Under the pieces are notes generated by a model. The model did not search any database. It was not told the DNA's origin and saw only the letters and a program-made list of their open reading frames with translations. Of a stretch of 64,000 nucleotides of DNA, positions 44,736 through 52,706 are shown one piece after another. Every line of letters begins with the position of its first letter. The stretch's first letter is position 1. The DNA comes from Flagellimonas_B algarum. GTDB lineage: Bacteria; Bacteroidota; Bacteroidia; Flavobacteriales; Flavobacteriaceae. The stretch spans positions 124,001-188,000 of the forward strand of contig NZ_JBEVTG010000003.1 of the NCBI RefSeq assembly GCF_040513375.1, read 5' to 3'. A program made the position numbers and the translations under genes.

Positions 44736-45098
44736 TTAGGCGTAATTTTCAATGGCGCGATCAGTTCGGATGTCCCCGATGTGGTAGTGTGCGACAATCT
44801 CGTCGATTTGCCCGTTTTTGATATAATACCATTCACTGACCTCGAGGGTGAAATCATCCCCTTGTTGGGCGGTGTAGCGTACGCAGGCTTTGTCTTTACC
44901 ATAGATGGTATCGTGCACGGTAAACGTCTTCCCTAGGAATTTGTCCTCGTTGGCGGCCACCAATTCCATATAGGCTTTTCTACCTTTGATTATGCCAAAG
45001 GGACTGTGGTGTTTGAACTGTTCGCTAATGGGTAGCTTTGTGTATTCTCCTGTTTCCCATTTGGCGAACCAAAGGGCTACCAATTTGCTTACTTCCAT
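44736..45098 (-). CDS. NTF2/SnoaL-like protein
   Basis: 120 residues with the cone-shaped NTF2 fold order: N-terminal helix (VALWFAKWETGEY), HHSPFGIIKGRKAYMELV, then strands with VRYTAQQGDDFTLEVSEWYY and IDEIVAHYHIG. Single-domain members bind small hydrophobic ligands or act as isomerases; the ligand is unknown. It stands first of two genes with the CPBP gene at 43930. Confidence 0.82.
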   Translation of the reverse strand: MEVSKLVALWFAKWETGEYTKLPISEQFKHHSPFGIIKGRKAYMELVAANEDKFLGKTFTVHDTIYGKDKACVRYTAQQGDDFTLEVSEWYYIKNGQIDEIVAHYHIGDIRTDRAIENYA

Positions 45099-45160
45099 AG
45101 TATTCCAAAATAGTATCGTTAAGATACATCATTTCGAGCGGGTTGGCTACTGATCAGCGC

Positions 45161-45868
45161 TCAGAGATACCCCAAATACAACAAGGTCATGACCGTGGTA
45201 TTGTACACCCCATGGCATATGATAGCGTACCAAAGGTTTCTTTTGAAATAGATGAAAAGTCCTAAGTATACCGCCCCGACGACCAAGGCGTTTACAACGC
45301 CCAAGGCCCCCAGTTGGATATGATACCCGCCAAAAAGGAGGGCCGTTATCGCAAAACCGATAAGGGTGGCGTACCGACCTTGGATCAGTTGCTCCAAGCG
45401 GGTAAAGATAAAACCGTGGAAAACGATTTCTTCGTACAAGCCGCCAATCAGCCAACCCATGATAACCATAATAAAGAACTGTACTTTGCTCTCTTGGAGG
45501 GTCTCCGTCAATCCGCTATCATGATACTCCAGGGGTATCAATGACTCCAGCAACGGATGGAAGACCAGCAGCATAAAGGCCACGGTGAGCAAGGCGACAC
45601 CCCCGCCGACCAGCACCGCTTTTAGGGTACATTGCTTCCAACGGAAACCGATGTTAGCGAAGCCTTCATTGGACTTCCTCAAGGCGAAGTACGTCAGTAG
45701 GAGTATGGGAATGGCGTAGGTAAAAAAGGGGAACAGTCCCGCATGGGGCAACAAGACGATAACACCAATGGCGATGAGGTTCAGTATTATTTTGAAGTCC
45801 ATACCCCAAGATCGGGCTTTTTCCTTGATCTGAGGTGGGTCTGCAATGGATTTCAAAAGATGCTGCAT
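45161..45868 (-). CDS. CPBP-family membrane protein with altered motif 1
   Basis: 235 residues from the ATG at 45868, which lies 4 bases after the upstream stop. Multi-TM. Motif 1 reads EEIVFHG: the two glutamates are kept but the usual Arg three residues on is His. Motif 2 (FGGYH) and motif 3 (CHGVYN) are normal. The change could alter the active site; homologues with His at this place should be looked for. It is transcribed with the 97-residue gene upstream. Confidence 0.82.
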   Translation of the reverse strand: MQHLLKSIADPPQIKEKARSWGMDFKIILNLIAIGVIVLLPHAGLFPFFTYAIPILLLTYFALRKSNEGFANIGFRWKQCTLKAVLVGGGVALLTVAFMLLVFHPLLESLIPLEYHDSGLTETLQESKVQFFIMVIMGWLIGGLYEEIVFHGFIFTRLEQLIQGRYATLIGFAITALLFGGYHIQLGALGVVNALVVGAVYLGLFIYFKRNLWYAIICHGVYNTTVMTLLYLGYL

Positions 45869-45872
45869 TGGT

Positions 45873-46166
45873 TCATCCCAACCGCCAGAGTTCCAAAAAG
45901 ACCAACAGTATTTGTACGACACCGAGCAGTATGGGGATCCAAAGGGCTTTCCAAGGGGCACCCCCTAAGCGTCCGAGTCCTGCCAACAATATCGTAAGCA
46001 CGCCCAAGCCCGCCCAGGGGAGTAGGTCGAGGTGCCGTAGGCCAAAAAGCGCCCGTTCCTTACCGGTCAGCTCGGCATAGTCCAACGCCAGATCGTACTG
46101 CAGTTTTAAGGCCGTTATTATACCGAGTATACCTAGAAAATAGGCGATGGGTACTGGTTTTAGCAT
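45873..46166 (-). CDS. Small membrane protein, 97 residues
   Basis: Three hydrophobic helices (about 6-24, 48-66 and 72-92) with a charged loop (ELTGKERALFGLRHLD). It ends 4 bases before the CPBP start, so the two genes form an operon. No family is recognised. A role as partner of the CPBP protein is inference from position alone. Confidence 0.65.
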   Translation of the reverse strand: MLKPVPIAYFLGILGIITALKLQYDLALDYAELTGKERALFGLRHLDLLPWAGLGVLTILLAGLGRLGGAPWKALWIPILLGVVQILLVFLELWRLG

Positions 46167-46258
46167 GTTTTACGTTCTTGAAATCCAACAGTCTTTCGCG
46201 GGTCGCGTTCCCGTAAAGATATCGTCGGTTTTAAAGATACTGTTTCGAGATGGATTCG

Positions 46259-46624
46259 CTAACAGTGTATTGATTCCGGAGTTTGCAGCCGGTCTCCGTT
46301 TTTGAGCCCCCAATCATTGAGTTCATGGATGATCTTGTGTAGACTTTCACCCAGTTCCGTTAGGCTGTATTCGACCCTTGGGGGCACTTCGGCGAATACC
46401 TCCCTATGGATGATGCCATCCGCTTCCAGTTCCCGTAGGCTATCGGTCAACATTTTCTTGCTGATGTTTTGGATGTGGCGGTGCATGACCCCAAAGCGGT
46501 TGATCTCCGAATACAGAGCATAAATGATCCGGATTTTCCATTTTCCCCCGATAACGGACATGGTGGTTTTGACCCCGCAGGGCGTTTCGGCAGCAAGTTG
46601 CTCGTTTTCCGAACTTTTTTTCAT
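46259..46624 (-). CDS. HxlR-family transcriptional regulator
   Basis: 121 residues. A winged HTH with the HxlR pattern: GGKWKIRIIYAL, ISKKMLTDSLRELEADGII, then VEYSLTELG. A conserved Cys (TPCGVKTT, Cys16) lies before the HTH, as in many redox- or electrophile-responsive members. It is divergent from the MDR oxidoreductase at 46750, the usual HxlR arrangement with its target gene. Confidence 0.93.
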   Translation of the reverse strand: MKKSSENEQLAAETPCGVKTTMSVIGGKWKIRIIYALYSEINRFGVMHRHIQNISKKMLTDSLRELEADGIIHREVFAEVPPRVEYSLTELGESLHKIIHELNDWGLKNGDRLQTPESIHC

Positions 46625-46630
46625 TATTCA

Positions 46631-46700
46631 ACTATTTGATAAACAGCAATAGTAACTTTTTCGTGACTAGCTTACAAAAATATAACTACTTGACAAAAGT
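46631..46700. promoter_or_regulatory. Candidate HxlR operator pair
   Basis: Two imperfect palindromes in the divergent region: ACTATT-N11-AATAGT (46631-46653) and ACTT-N5-AAGT (46688-46700). Both sit in a related context, AACTAtTTGAtAAA and AACTAcTTGAcAAA. The second covers the TTG of the MDR promoter, so binding there would block transcription. Confidence 0.45.
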
Positions 46701-46720
46701 AAACCATTGGGATAATTTTG
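46690..46720 (+). promoter_or_regulatory. Promoter of the MDR gene
   Basis: TAATTTTG at 46713-46720 fits the TAnnTTTG -7 motif. TTG at 46690-46692 is the -33 element, with a 20-base spacer. The start codon is 29 bases downstream. Confidence 0.7.
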
Positions 46721-46749
46721 TGGCGAATTAATGATAAAAACGTACCATC

Positions 46750-47751
46750 ATGATTACTAATAACGCCAAAATCGTCCGTTTCCACCAAACTGGAAACGCC
46801 GATGTTTTGCAAATCGAAGAAGCGTCCATCCCGAGTCCGATCAAGGATGAAGTGACGATCAAAGTAGCCGCTATCGGACTCAACCGTGCCGAAGTGATGT
46901 TCCGCGAAGGCCAGTATTTGGAGACCCCGGTATTTCCTTCCCGCATCGGCTATGAGGTCAGTGGGGTCATTGAAGCGGTGGGCGAAGAAGTAAGCTCGGT
47001 CAAGGTAGGAGATCGGGTAAGTACCATTCCCGCTTTTTCCATCGGGCAGTATGGGGTGTATGGCGAATACGCCACGGTACCGGAACATGCGGTCACTGCC
47101 TATCCGGATACCCTGAGCCCAGAAGAAGGCACCTCCATTTGGATGGCCTACCTCACCGCCTATGGCGCCTTAATCGAGTTGGCCCAAACGAAACCAGGTG
47201 ACCATGTCTTGATTACCGCCGCGAGCAGCAGCGTGGGTCTGGCGTCCATTCAAATCGCCAAAACCGAAGGGGCCGTGGTCATCGCTACCACCCGAACCGC
47301 TACTAAAAAACAGTTCCTGCTCGATGCAGGAGCGGATCATGTCATCGTTACGAATGATGAGGACTTGGAGGAACGGGTGCATAACATCACCAATGCCGCT
47401 GGAATGAACGTGGTCTTCGATCCGGTCGGGGGACCTTCGGTCGAAACTTTGGCCAAGGCATCGGCAAACCAAGGCATTCTTATCGAGTATGGAGCTTTGT
47501 CTCCTGAACCGACGCCGTACCCCTTGTTTACGTCCTTACAAAAAGGCCTTAGCATACGCGGCTATACCCTCTTTGAAATCACTAAAGATCCGGAACGCCT
47601 TGCCCGCGGGAAAGCCTATCTGTACGACAAGTTCGCAACTTCAGCCCTGCAACCCATCATTGACCGCACCTTTGTGTTCGATGAGATCGTAGATGCCCAT
47701 AAGTATATGGAATCCAATGTGCAGCGCGGTAAGATCGTGGTCACGGTTTAA
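46750..47751 (+). CDS. MDR-family NADPH:quinone oxidoreductase / zinc-less alcohol dehydrogenase
   Basis: 333 residues. The GroES-like domain has IKVAAIGLNRAEVMFREGQY and GYEVSGVIEAVGEEV. The Rossmann domain has HVLITAASSSVGLASIQIAK and VFDPVGGPS. No structural or catalytic zinc ligands are seen. It is related to the 33333 gene but controlled differently: here a divergent HxlR regulator and a clear promoter. It may detoxify quinones or electrophiles, which is a guess from HxlR partners elsewhere. Confidence 0.92.
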   Translation: MITNNAKIVRFHQTGNADVLQIEEASIPSPIKDEVTIKVAAIGLNRAEVMFREGQYLETPVFPSRIGYEVSGVIEAVGEEVSSVKVGDRVSTIPAFSIGQYGVYGEYATVPEHAVTAYPDTLSPEEGTSIWMAYLTAYGALIELAQTKPGDHVLITAASSSVGLASIQIAKTEGAVVIATTRTATKKQFLLDAGADHVIVTNDEDLEERVHNITNAAGMNVVFDPVGGPSVETLAKASANQGILIEYGALSPEPTPYPLFTSLQKGLSIRGYTLFEITKDPERLARGKAYLYDKFATSALQPIIDRTFVFDEIVDAHKYMESNVQRGKIVVTV

Positions 47752-47781
47752 GACTGCCTTCGCAGGCAACTTAAAAGACAG

Positions 47782-47811
47782 AAAGCATTCGAACGAATGC
47801 TTTTTGTTTTT
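47782..47811 (+). terminator. Rho-independent terminator after the MDR gene
   Basis: AAAGCATTCG-AA-CGAATGCTTT is a perfect 10-bp stem followed by TTGTTTTT. A smaller hairpin (GCCT-TCGC-AGGC) precedes it just after the stop codon. Together they end the MDR transcript. The rest of the gap to 47940 shows no gene. Confidence 0.9.
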
Positions 47812-47940
47812 ATGCAAGATAAAATAGGATTATCACCATAGGGGTAACCAAATCTTGCTCAAAGATTTGCAAGAATCAAGGCTGTAGTGAAGGGGCTGTT
47901 CTGCCCCTTGGCAGGTTAGGGCTGGTCAGTACATGAGTCC

Positions 47941-48666
47941 CTACTTGCACATACTGATCAAGGCATCCGCGACATTGCCAAGGTTATGCGAAATCAAGGC
48001 CAGCAAAATGCTGCCCGTCTTCATGGTGATCCATGCCCATATCATGCCTAAGGCAAAGGTGCCGAAAAAGGGCGCCGCGTTGAAGACCACCTCCCAATTG
48101 CCGTCTAAAAAGAAACCATGCCCCAATCCAAAGAGTATGGCGGTGATGATGATGGCGGGATGCAGGAATTTATTCGCCTTGAGGATTTTGGCCAGCAAGC
48201 CGAGCATGATGCCCCGGTAGGCGATTTCCTCATTGATGCCCGGCATACTGAGTTGGAACATAAGGGTTTCCCAATTCCATTCCGTAGTGAAGGGGTTCAA
48301 GGCGATGTTCAAGACCGATGATAAAAGGAAAATCACGCTGATGATGATGATGCCCTTCTTGAGGTGTTTTTTGTCCTGTTTGAGGGTGAGGTAGTAGTCT
48401 TTGAGTTCGAATTTTCGGTAGAGCAGGAGGAAGACCACGGCCCCAAGGATCGCAAATACCTTTCCGTCCCAATTCCACTGACCCTCGAAGATCCGGAAAG
48501 CGGGTACATGACCGGGCAAGGCCAATAACAAGCTGTTGCCGATAAAGAAGATGGAAAACGCGAGCAAAATCTTTAGGCTTTCCGAGGTCCGGTTTTTTAA
48601 AGTCAGGGCGATGATCGGGAGTACAAAGATCAAATGCAGCAGGTGTTCTACGAGTACTTTTTCCAT
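47941..48666 (-). CDS. CPBP-family intramembrane glutamic protease
   Basis: 241 residues, about seven TM helices. Motif 1 is EEIAYRG with the Glu pair and Arg in place. Motif 2 is FGLGHGFF, and motif 3 is SHNLGN. It is the fourth CPBP gene of the window. It is preceded, on the same strand after about 50 bases, by a DUF6090-like gene. Substrate unknown. Confidence 0.9.
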   Translation of the reverse strand: MEKVLVEHLLHLIFVLPIIALTLKNRTSESLKILLAFSIFFIGNSLLLALPGHVPAFRIFEGQWNWDGKVFAILGAVVFLLLYRKFELKDYYLTLKQDKKHLKKGIIIISVIFLLSSVLNIALNPFTTEWNWETLMFQLSMPGINEEIAYRGIMLGLLAKILKANKFLHPAIIITAILFGLGHGFFLDGNWEVVFNAAPFFGTFALGMIWAWITMKTGSILLALISHNLGNVADALISMCK

Positions 48667-48714
48667 GGGTTGTATGGGTTGGTTACCGCAGTGGTAGCGG
48701 TTTGGAGGTTCGGA

Positions 48715-49269
48715 TTAGTTGGTGGCGGTGGTGTCGGGTTCGGTTTCGATGATTTCCTCGATCCGGGCAAGCAATCGTTGTTCGGCCCCTACCACGTCCC
48801 ACAGCATCATCCTTAAAATCTCTTTTTTGTTCTTATCGGTGGATTCGAAGTTCTGAAAGGTGAAATCCATCTGCTTTTCAATGCGGTTAAGCAGGTTTTC
48901 CTTGCGTTCGGCGATATCGGCCAGTGCCGACAAACGCTCGTATTCGATCAATTCGATTTTAGTGGTCGCTATGGCATTCCATGAATTCGTTTTGATGATG
49001 GGCGAATACACCCCTTTGGATCGGATGACGATCTCGTATAAGGAAACCGTCGCATCGTCCATATAGGCGTTGAGGGTATCTATGGAGGCCATTTGGGCGG
49101 GAATGACCCGTTGGATGTCCGCCACACTGTCTTCCAATTCCTTGTCAATGGATGAAAAGATCTGGTCGAGATAGGCTTTTTCCTTGCGTTCATCGTTCCA
49201 ATTGTTGATGAACAGGGCGATTAGGATGCCGATGATCACGGAGACGACCTCCCGGATGATTTGCTTCAT
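48715..49269 (-). CDS. DUF6090-like membrane protein
   Basis: 184 residues from the ATG at 49269. The N-terminus is the DUF6090 signature: a TM helix leading to ALFINNWNDERK (compare ALQINNWNEARK at 61877). The rest is an alpha-helical, charged ectodomain with no motif (residues 35-184), probably coiled-coil. The longer reading to 49329 adds an unlikely N-terminal stretch before the TM helix. Function unknown; a relative pair is at 61129-62641. Confidence 0.78.
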   Translation of the reverse strand: MKQIIREVVSVIIGILIALFINNWNDERKEKAYLDQIFSSIDKELEDSVADIQRVIPAQMASIDTLNAYMDDATVSLYEIVIRSKGVYSPIIKTNSWNAIATTKIELIEYERLSALADIAERKENLLNRIEKQMDFTFQNFESTDKNKKEILRMMLWDVVGAEQRLLARIEEIIETEPDTTATN

Positions 49270-49371
49270 ATGCCGATTTCTTGCTTGATGGGGAGGAAAC
49301 GGATTTCCTACCGCTTTCAAATTAGGCAAAAAAAAGCCAATAGCCGAAAGCCTTGGTAGGGTGGGTCTTTT

Positions 49372-49899
49372 TTAAAGTTTGGTTTTTAGCAATGCTACTG
49401 CTTTTCGAAACGGTTCTTGGCCCACTTCCTTTTCACCGAAGACCAAGATATTGCCTTTCCGCTGATCAACGATCAATAGCGCATTTCCTTTAACAATACG
49501 AAAGCCTTGAAAATCCGACCATGGAATGATGGATTCGGTCAAATCATCACTATATCTCAAGGCATTGTCCAAAAACTCAAAAACGCCTTTGGTGATGGTC
49601 CCTTTGTTCGACTCCAAGTTTTCTATGGCCCTTGTCTTCAACCCCTTCCTTTTGGTGGAGAATTCCCGATAAATACGATAGGCTTCGTACCCGAAGAGAA
49701 GTCCGATAATCAGTGGGAAGGCCCCAAAATCGTGCCCTGCATATAGCAAGGCCGTTCCAATCAGAATTAGTACAAGACCTAGCAAAAGCTGTATTCGTAA
49801 TTTTTGGATGAGGTCTGCATAAACCAGCGGAAAAAGTAAGTCGATTTGACTGAGATATGTCGCTTTTTCAAACGGGATTTCAAGTCGTAAGGCCGTCAT
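49372..49899 (-). CDS. YcxB-like membrane protein with PH-type domain
   Basis: 175 residues. The ATG at 49899 overlaps the previous stop (ATGA), which fixes the start. A short N-terminal beta region is followed by two TM helices (about 35-55 and 57-75), then a PH-like C-terminal domain (IPWSDFQGFRIVKGNALLIV, and FGEKEVG) as in YcxB-like proteins. Function unknown. It is the last gene of a three-gene operon (50164, 49896, 49372). Confidence 0.75.
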   Translation of the reverse strand: MTALRLEIPFEKATYLSQIDLLFPLVYADLIQKLRIQLLLGLVLILIGTALLYAGHDFGAFPLIIGLLFGYEAYRIYREFSTKRKGLKTRAIENLESNKGTITKGVFEFLDNALRYSDDLTESIIPWSDFQGFRIVKGNALLIVDQRKGNILVFGEKEVGQEPFRKAVALLKTKL

Positions 49900-50171
49900 C
49901 GATTGATGTAGTATAACAGCCAAAGGAGCCCTATGAGCAGTAACCCAAGAACGACCCGTTCTTTGCGCCTTTGGGCTTTTGCTTTGGAGCGGATCTTGTT
50001 TTTCACTTCTTCCAATTCGGTAGCCGTCAGTTTCGGAAAGTCGAATTCCCTTTCAGTGTCTTTGCTGGTATAATGCAGCCTATTCCGTTTGAATTTACCT
50101 TTGGCTTTCTCTTTTCGTGCTTGTTTTCGGGCCAAGGTCGCCTTGAATTGGGATAAACTTCCGTCAGCCAT
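49896..50171 (-). CDS. Small basic protein with C-terminal membrane anchor, 91 residues
   Basis: A very basic N-terminal half (LARKQARKEKAKGKFKRNRL), a middle helical part (KLTATELEEVKNKIRSKAKA) and one C-terminal TM helix (VVLGLLLIGLLWLLYYI). It overlaps its upstream neighbour by 8 bases and its downstream neighbour by 4, so the genes are coupled. No function is known to me; it could be a tail-anchored protein facing the cytoplasm. Confidence 0.7.
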   Translation of the reverse strand: MADGSLSQFKATLARKQARKEKAKGKFKRNRLHYTSKDTEREFDFPKLTATELEEVKNKIRSKAKAQRRKERVVLGLLLIGLLWLLYYINR

Positions 50172-50511
50172 GAGTGGTATCGTTTTCGTAGTCCGTTCTT
50201 GATGGAGGCCAGTCCTGCTTGATCCGTGCTATGATTTCGCTGCGGTGCTGCGCCCAATCCGGATACTCTTTCCATTCCTCTTCCGTTTTGAAATACAGTA
50301 CTTTGTTGATTTTACCAACCAGCATTTCGCCATCGATTTCAATGCTTTTCCAACCCCCTTTAAATTTTTCTTCATAGAAAATCGCATCCCGCCCCCGGCT
50401 TTTTATCCGCCAGCCGCGTTTGTGCTCCTTCTTTGCCTGCAAACGGTTGCTCATAAAAAAATAGAGCACAAGCACAGTTAATAAGGCGGCAATGATCAAA
50501 AAGGTTTTCAA
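50164..50511 (-). CDS. Small membrane-anchored protein, 115 residues
   Basis: Begins at a TTG at 50511 with GGAG just upstream. An N-terminal TM helix (FLIIAALLTVLVLYFF) is followed by a soluble part with tryptophan-rich KGGWKSIEIDGEML and KTEEEWKEYPDW. No ATG precedes the TM helix, and the next ATG would cut it. First gene of the three-gene operon with 49896 and 49372. Function unknown. Confidence 0.65.
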   Translation of the reverse strand: MKTFLIIAALLTVLVLYFFMSNRLQAKKEHKRGWRIKSRGRDAIFYEEKFKGGWKSIEIDGEMLVGKINKVLYFKTEEEWKEYPDWAQHRSEIIARIKQDWPPSRTDYENDTTHG

Positions 50512-50714
50512 TCTCCAAGTAATTTAAATGTGCTGGAACCGTTTCCGCTAGGGTTGTGGATAATCGGCACTTTCATCCGTATCCTCGTTAGCCAGAACCT
50601 ATTTCCAACCTAAAAGGTAGTGAATTGCGTGAATTCACCCTATCCTATGTTTTTAGTTTCTTGTCGATTTCCTATGATGCGAAGAATGCCTTCGAATGCT
50701 GGGTGAGGGTTCGT

Positions 50715-51761
50715 TCATTGTTTGGAGTCGAAGAACTTAATGGCTTCGATGATGTTTTGGTCCTTGTCAAGATTTTCAAAGTTGGTCTGTTTGATGACCT
50801 CGATATCCGGTACGATCGTTGCCGTATATCGTGCCGAACGATCGGTTCCATAACTTTCGGTAATGGCCGCTTTGATCCCAAAGGGAAGGTCATACATATC
50901 ATTGGCCGTGGTGTTGCCATAACTTTCTTCGCCGATTACAATGGTGTTCTTTCGCCCTCGAAAGCCCAAGATCACGAATTCACCGGCACTGTTGGTCAAC
51001 ACCCCGGATAGCAAGGCTACCGGAATATGGGGTTTGGGTGGGGCAGCGATCGTTACCGCATTGTTCTCTTTATGGTTTTTATACAAGACCCCCTCATGCA
51101 GACAGGACAGGGTCTTGACATGTTTGTCGATATCGAGTACCAAATGGGTGCGTCCGTTGCCCAATAAGTGGTAGAGTCCGGTCAACATGACATTGGAGTT
51201 GCCGCCCACGTTCAGGCGTACATCGATGATCCAGCCTTTGATGTCGTTGGCGTTGTCGATTTCCAAAATTGCGTCGTAGATGTTTTGCGCCGCTGCGTCC
51301 AATTCTTCCCTAGTGGCATCTTTGAGCAACATGCCGGGGATGTACACATAACCATAATTTTTTTGGATGACCTTGGCCTCAAAGGGTTTGTTGCTTTCAT
51401 AGGCGATCAAGGTGCTTTTATTGAATTGCTCTTGACTGAGCGGTTTTCCCAAAGTGCTGCCGTACCAATTTTTCTCCGAGAATAAAATCAAATGGTTTCC
51501 TTGAATGCTGTCGAACAGTTTGGTGGCTTGTTTTAAGGAGGCCTCCAAGCTTTCATTTTGTAAGGCTTCTTTTAGGGTATACGATCGTATGGCAGGCCAG
51601 TCTATGGCTTTGGTATTCAAATAATTTTCCTGCAACTCCTCGAATAAGGCATTGTAGAGGGTACTAATACTGTCTTTGGTGGTGAGGGGGCTTTCCTGAC
51701 CTTGGGTAGTCGTTGTACACCAGAAAAAACAGCCCGCGATTAGTGAACAAAGTGCTCTCAT
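50715..51761 (-). CDS. S41-family serine peptidase
   Basis: 348 residues, with a signal peptide ending TTTTQGQ. The S41 core has IKGWIIDVRLNVGGNSNVML (compare the DLRNNPGG form of 35944) and VLTNSAGEFVILGFR, in which the Ser of TNSAGE is the nucleophile. EESYGNTTAND and LPFGIKAAITESYG are the following substrate-binding strands. Shorter than 35944 and with no obvious PDZ domain. Probably a periplasmic peptidase. Confidence 0.88.
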   Translation of the reverse strand: MRALCSLIAGCFFWCTTTTQGQESPLTTKDSISTLYNALFEELQENYLNTKAIDWPAIRSYTLKEALQNESLEASLKQATKLFDSIQGNHLILFSEKNWYGSTLGKPLSQEQFNKSTLIAYESNKPFEAKVIQKNYGYVYIPGMLLKDATREELDAAAQNIYDAILEIDNANDIKGWIIDVRLNVGGNSNVMLTGLYHLLGNGRTHLVLDIDKHVKTLSCLHEGVLYKNHKENNAVTIAAPPKPHIPVALLSGVLTNSAGEFVILGFRGRKNTIVIGEESYGNTTANDMYDLPFGIKAAITESYGTDRSARYTATIVPDIEVIKQTNFENLDKDQNIIEAIKFFDSKQ

Positions 51762-51938
51762 GGTTTCTTTTTTTGATTGAGGGTGTAAATCTCGCCAAGG
51801 GCTTGTTGCTTTTCAAGAAAAGAAGGGCGAAGTAGGTCCACAAAAAAAAAGTTGGACGCATCCGAACCCTTCCTTTGTTCGCATGGAGGCAGGTCGAAAG
51901 GTATCCGGGGTGCACCAAAGCTGTCAACTGGCCAAGCG

Positions 51939-52703
51939 TTATTTTTTAAGGAAGTCGCCTAAAATGGCATCCAAGGATGCCAGATCCTTTTTGGTTCGTA
52001 GAGTAGCATCCAGGGCAGGGTCGCCCATTTGTTGCACTCGGTATTCCGGTAATTTTTCCTGAAATAGCAACAAAACGAAAGTGTCTACCAAGCGTTCCTT
52101 GAGTCCGTGTGAAAGCTGGTGGGCCTGTACGACGGAACGCTCCATGCCCATATGGGTGATCTCATGGATGATGGTATAGGCCGGATTTGGGTATTTCACG
52201 AAGTCCCCGGCTTGGTTCGTCAACAGCGTGATCGTTCCGTTTTCGGGGTCATAACTTCCTCCGGTGCCGTACAAGGTGAACACCACTTGGTAGCGTTCGA
52301 ATAGGTGGAATTCCCAGTCCCACCCCTTTTTTTCATGGGCGATTTGCTTCAAAAACCCATGCAGTAGACTCAATTGTTCCACAACTTTCCCCTGGGCCTG
52401 TTCGTAATCGGCCGCTTTAAAAAACCGGCTTTCCATGAGCGTGTAAACGGCGGCGTAATCTCCATTTCCGAAGGTCCCCTTTTTCGATTTAAGGATCAAG
52501 GAATCGATTAAAGGGGCTTCAGGCAGGTGGATGGTATAGCCTTGTTGTTCCAAAAAAGCGTAATCGTTGATCGTACGCCAAACCGATGCGGCTTCTTGGG
52601 CCACCGTCGGCGGTACGATCTCAATTCGGGGAGTGGAGGTTTGTGATACACCGGTGATGCATACCAGCAAAACAACCAGCCTTGTGAAATGGTTTGATTT
52701 CAT
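51939..52703 (-). CDS. Secreted protein with HExxH motif, putative zinc metallopeptidase
   Basis: 254 residues, with a signal peptide (ending GVSQ). HEITH near residue 180, in AYTIIHEITHMGMERSVV, has the form of a zinc site. A third ligand is not certain; ERLVDTFVLLL 25 residues later offers Glu or Asp. The first half is helical (LEQQGYTIHLPEAPLIDSL). I do not recognise the family. It starts 3 bases after the serine hydrolase gene at 52707 and shares its transcript. Confidence 0.7.
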   Translation of the reverse strand: MKSNHFTRLVVLLVCITGVSQTSTPRIEIVPPTVAQEAASVWRTINDYAFLEQQGYTIHLPEAPLIDSLILKSKKGTFGNGDYAAVYTLMESRFFKAADYEQAQGKVVEQLSLLHGFLKQIAHEKKGWDWEFHLFERYQVVFTLYGTGGSYDPENGTITLLTNQAGDFVKYPNPAYTIIHEITHMGMERSVVQAHQLSHGLKERLVDTFVLLLFQEKLPEYRVQQMGDPALDATLRTKKDLASLDAILGDFLKK

Positions 52704-52706
52704 GTG

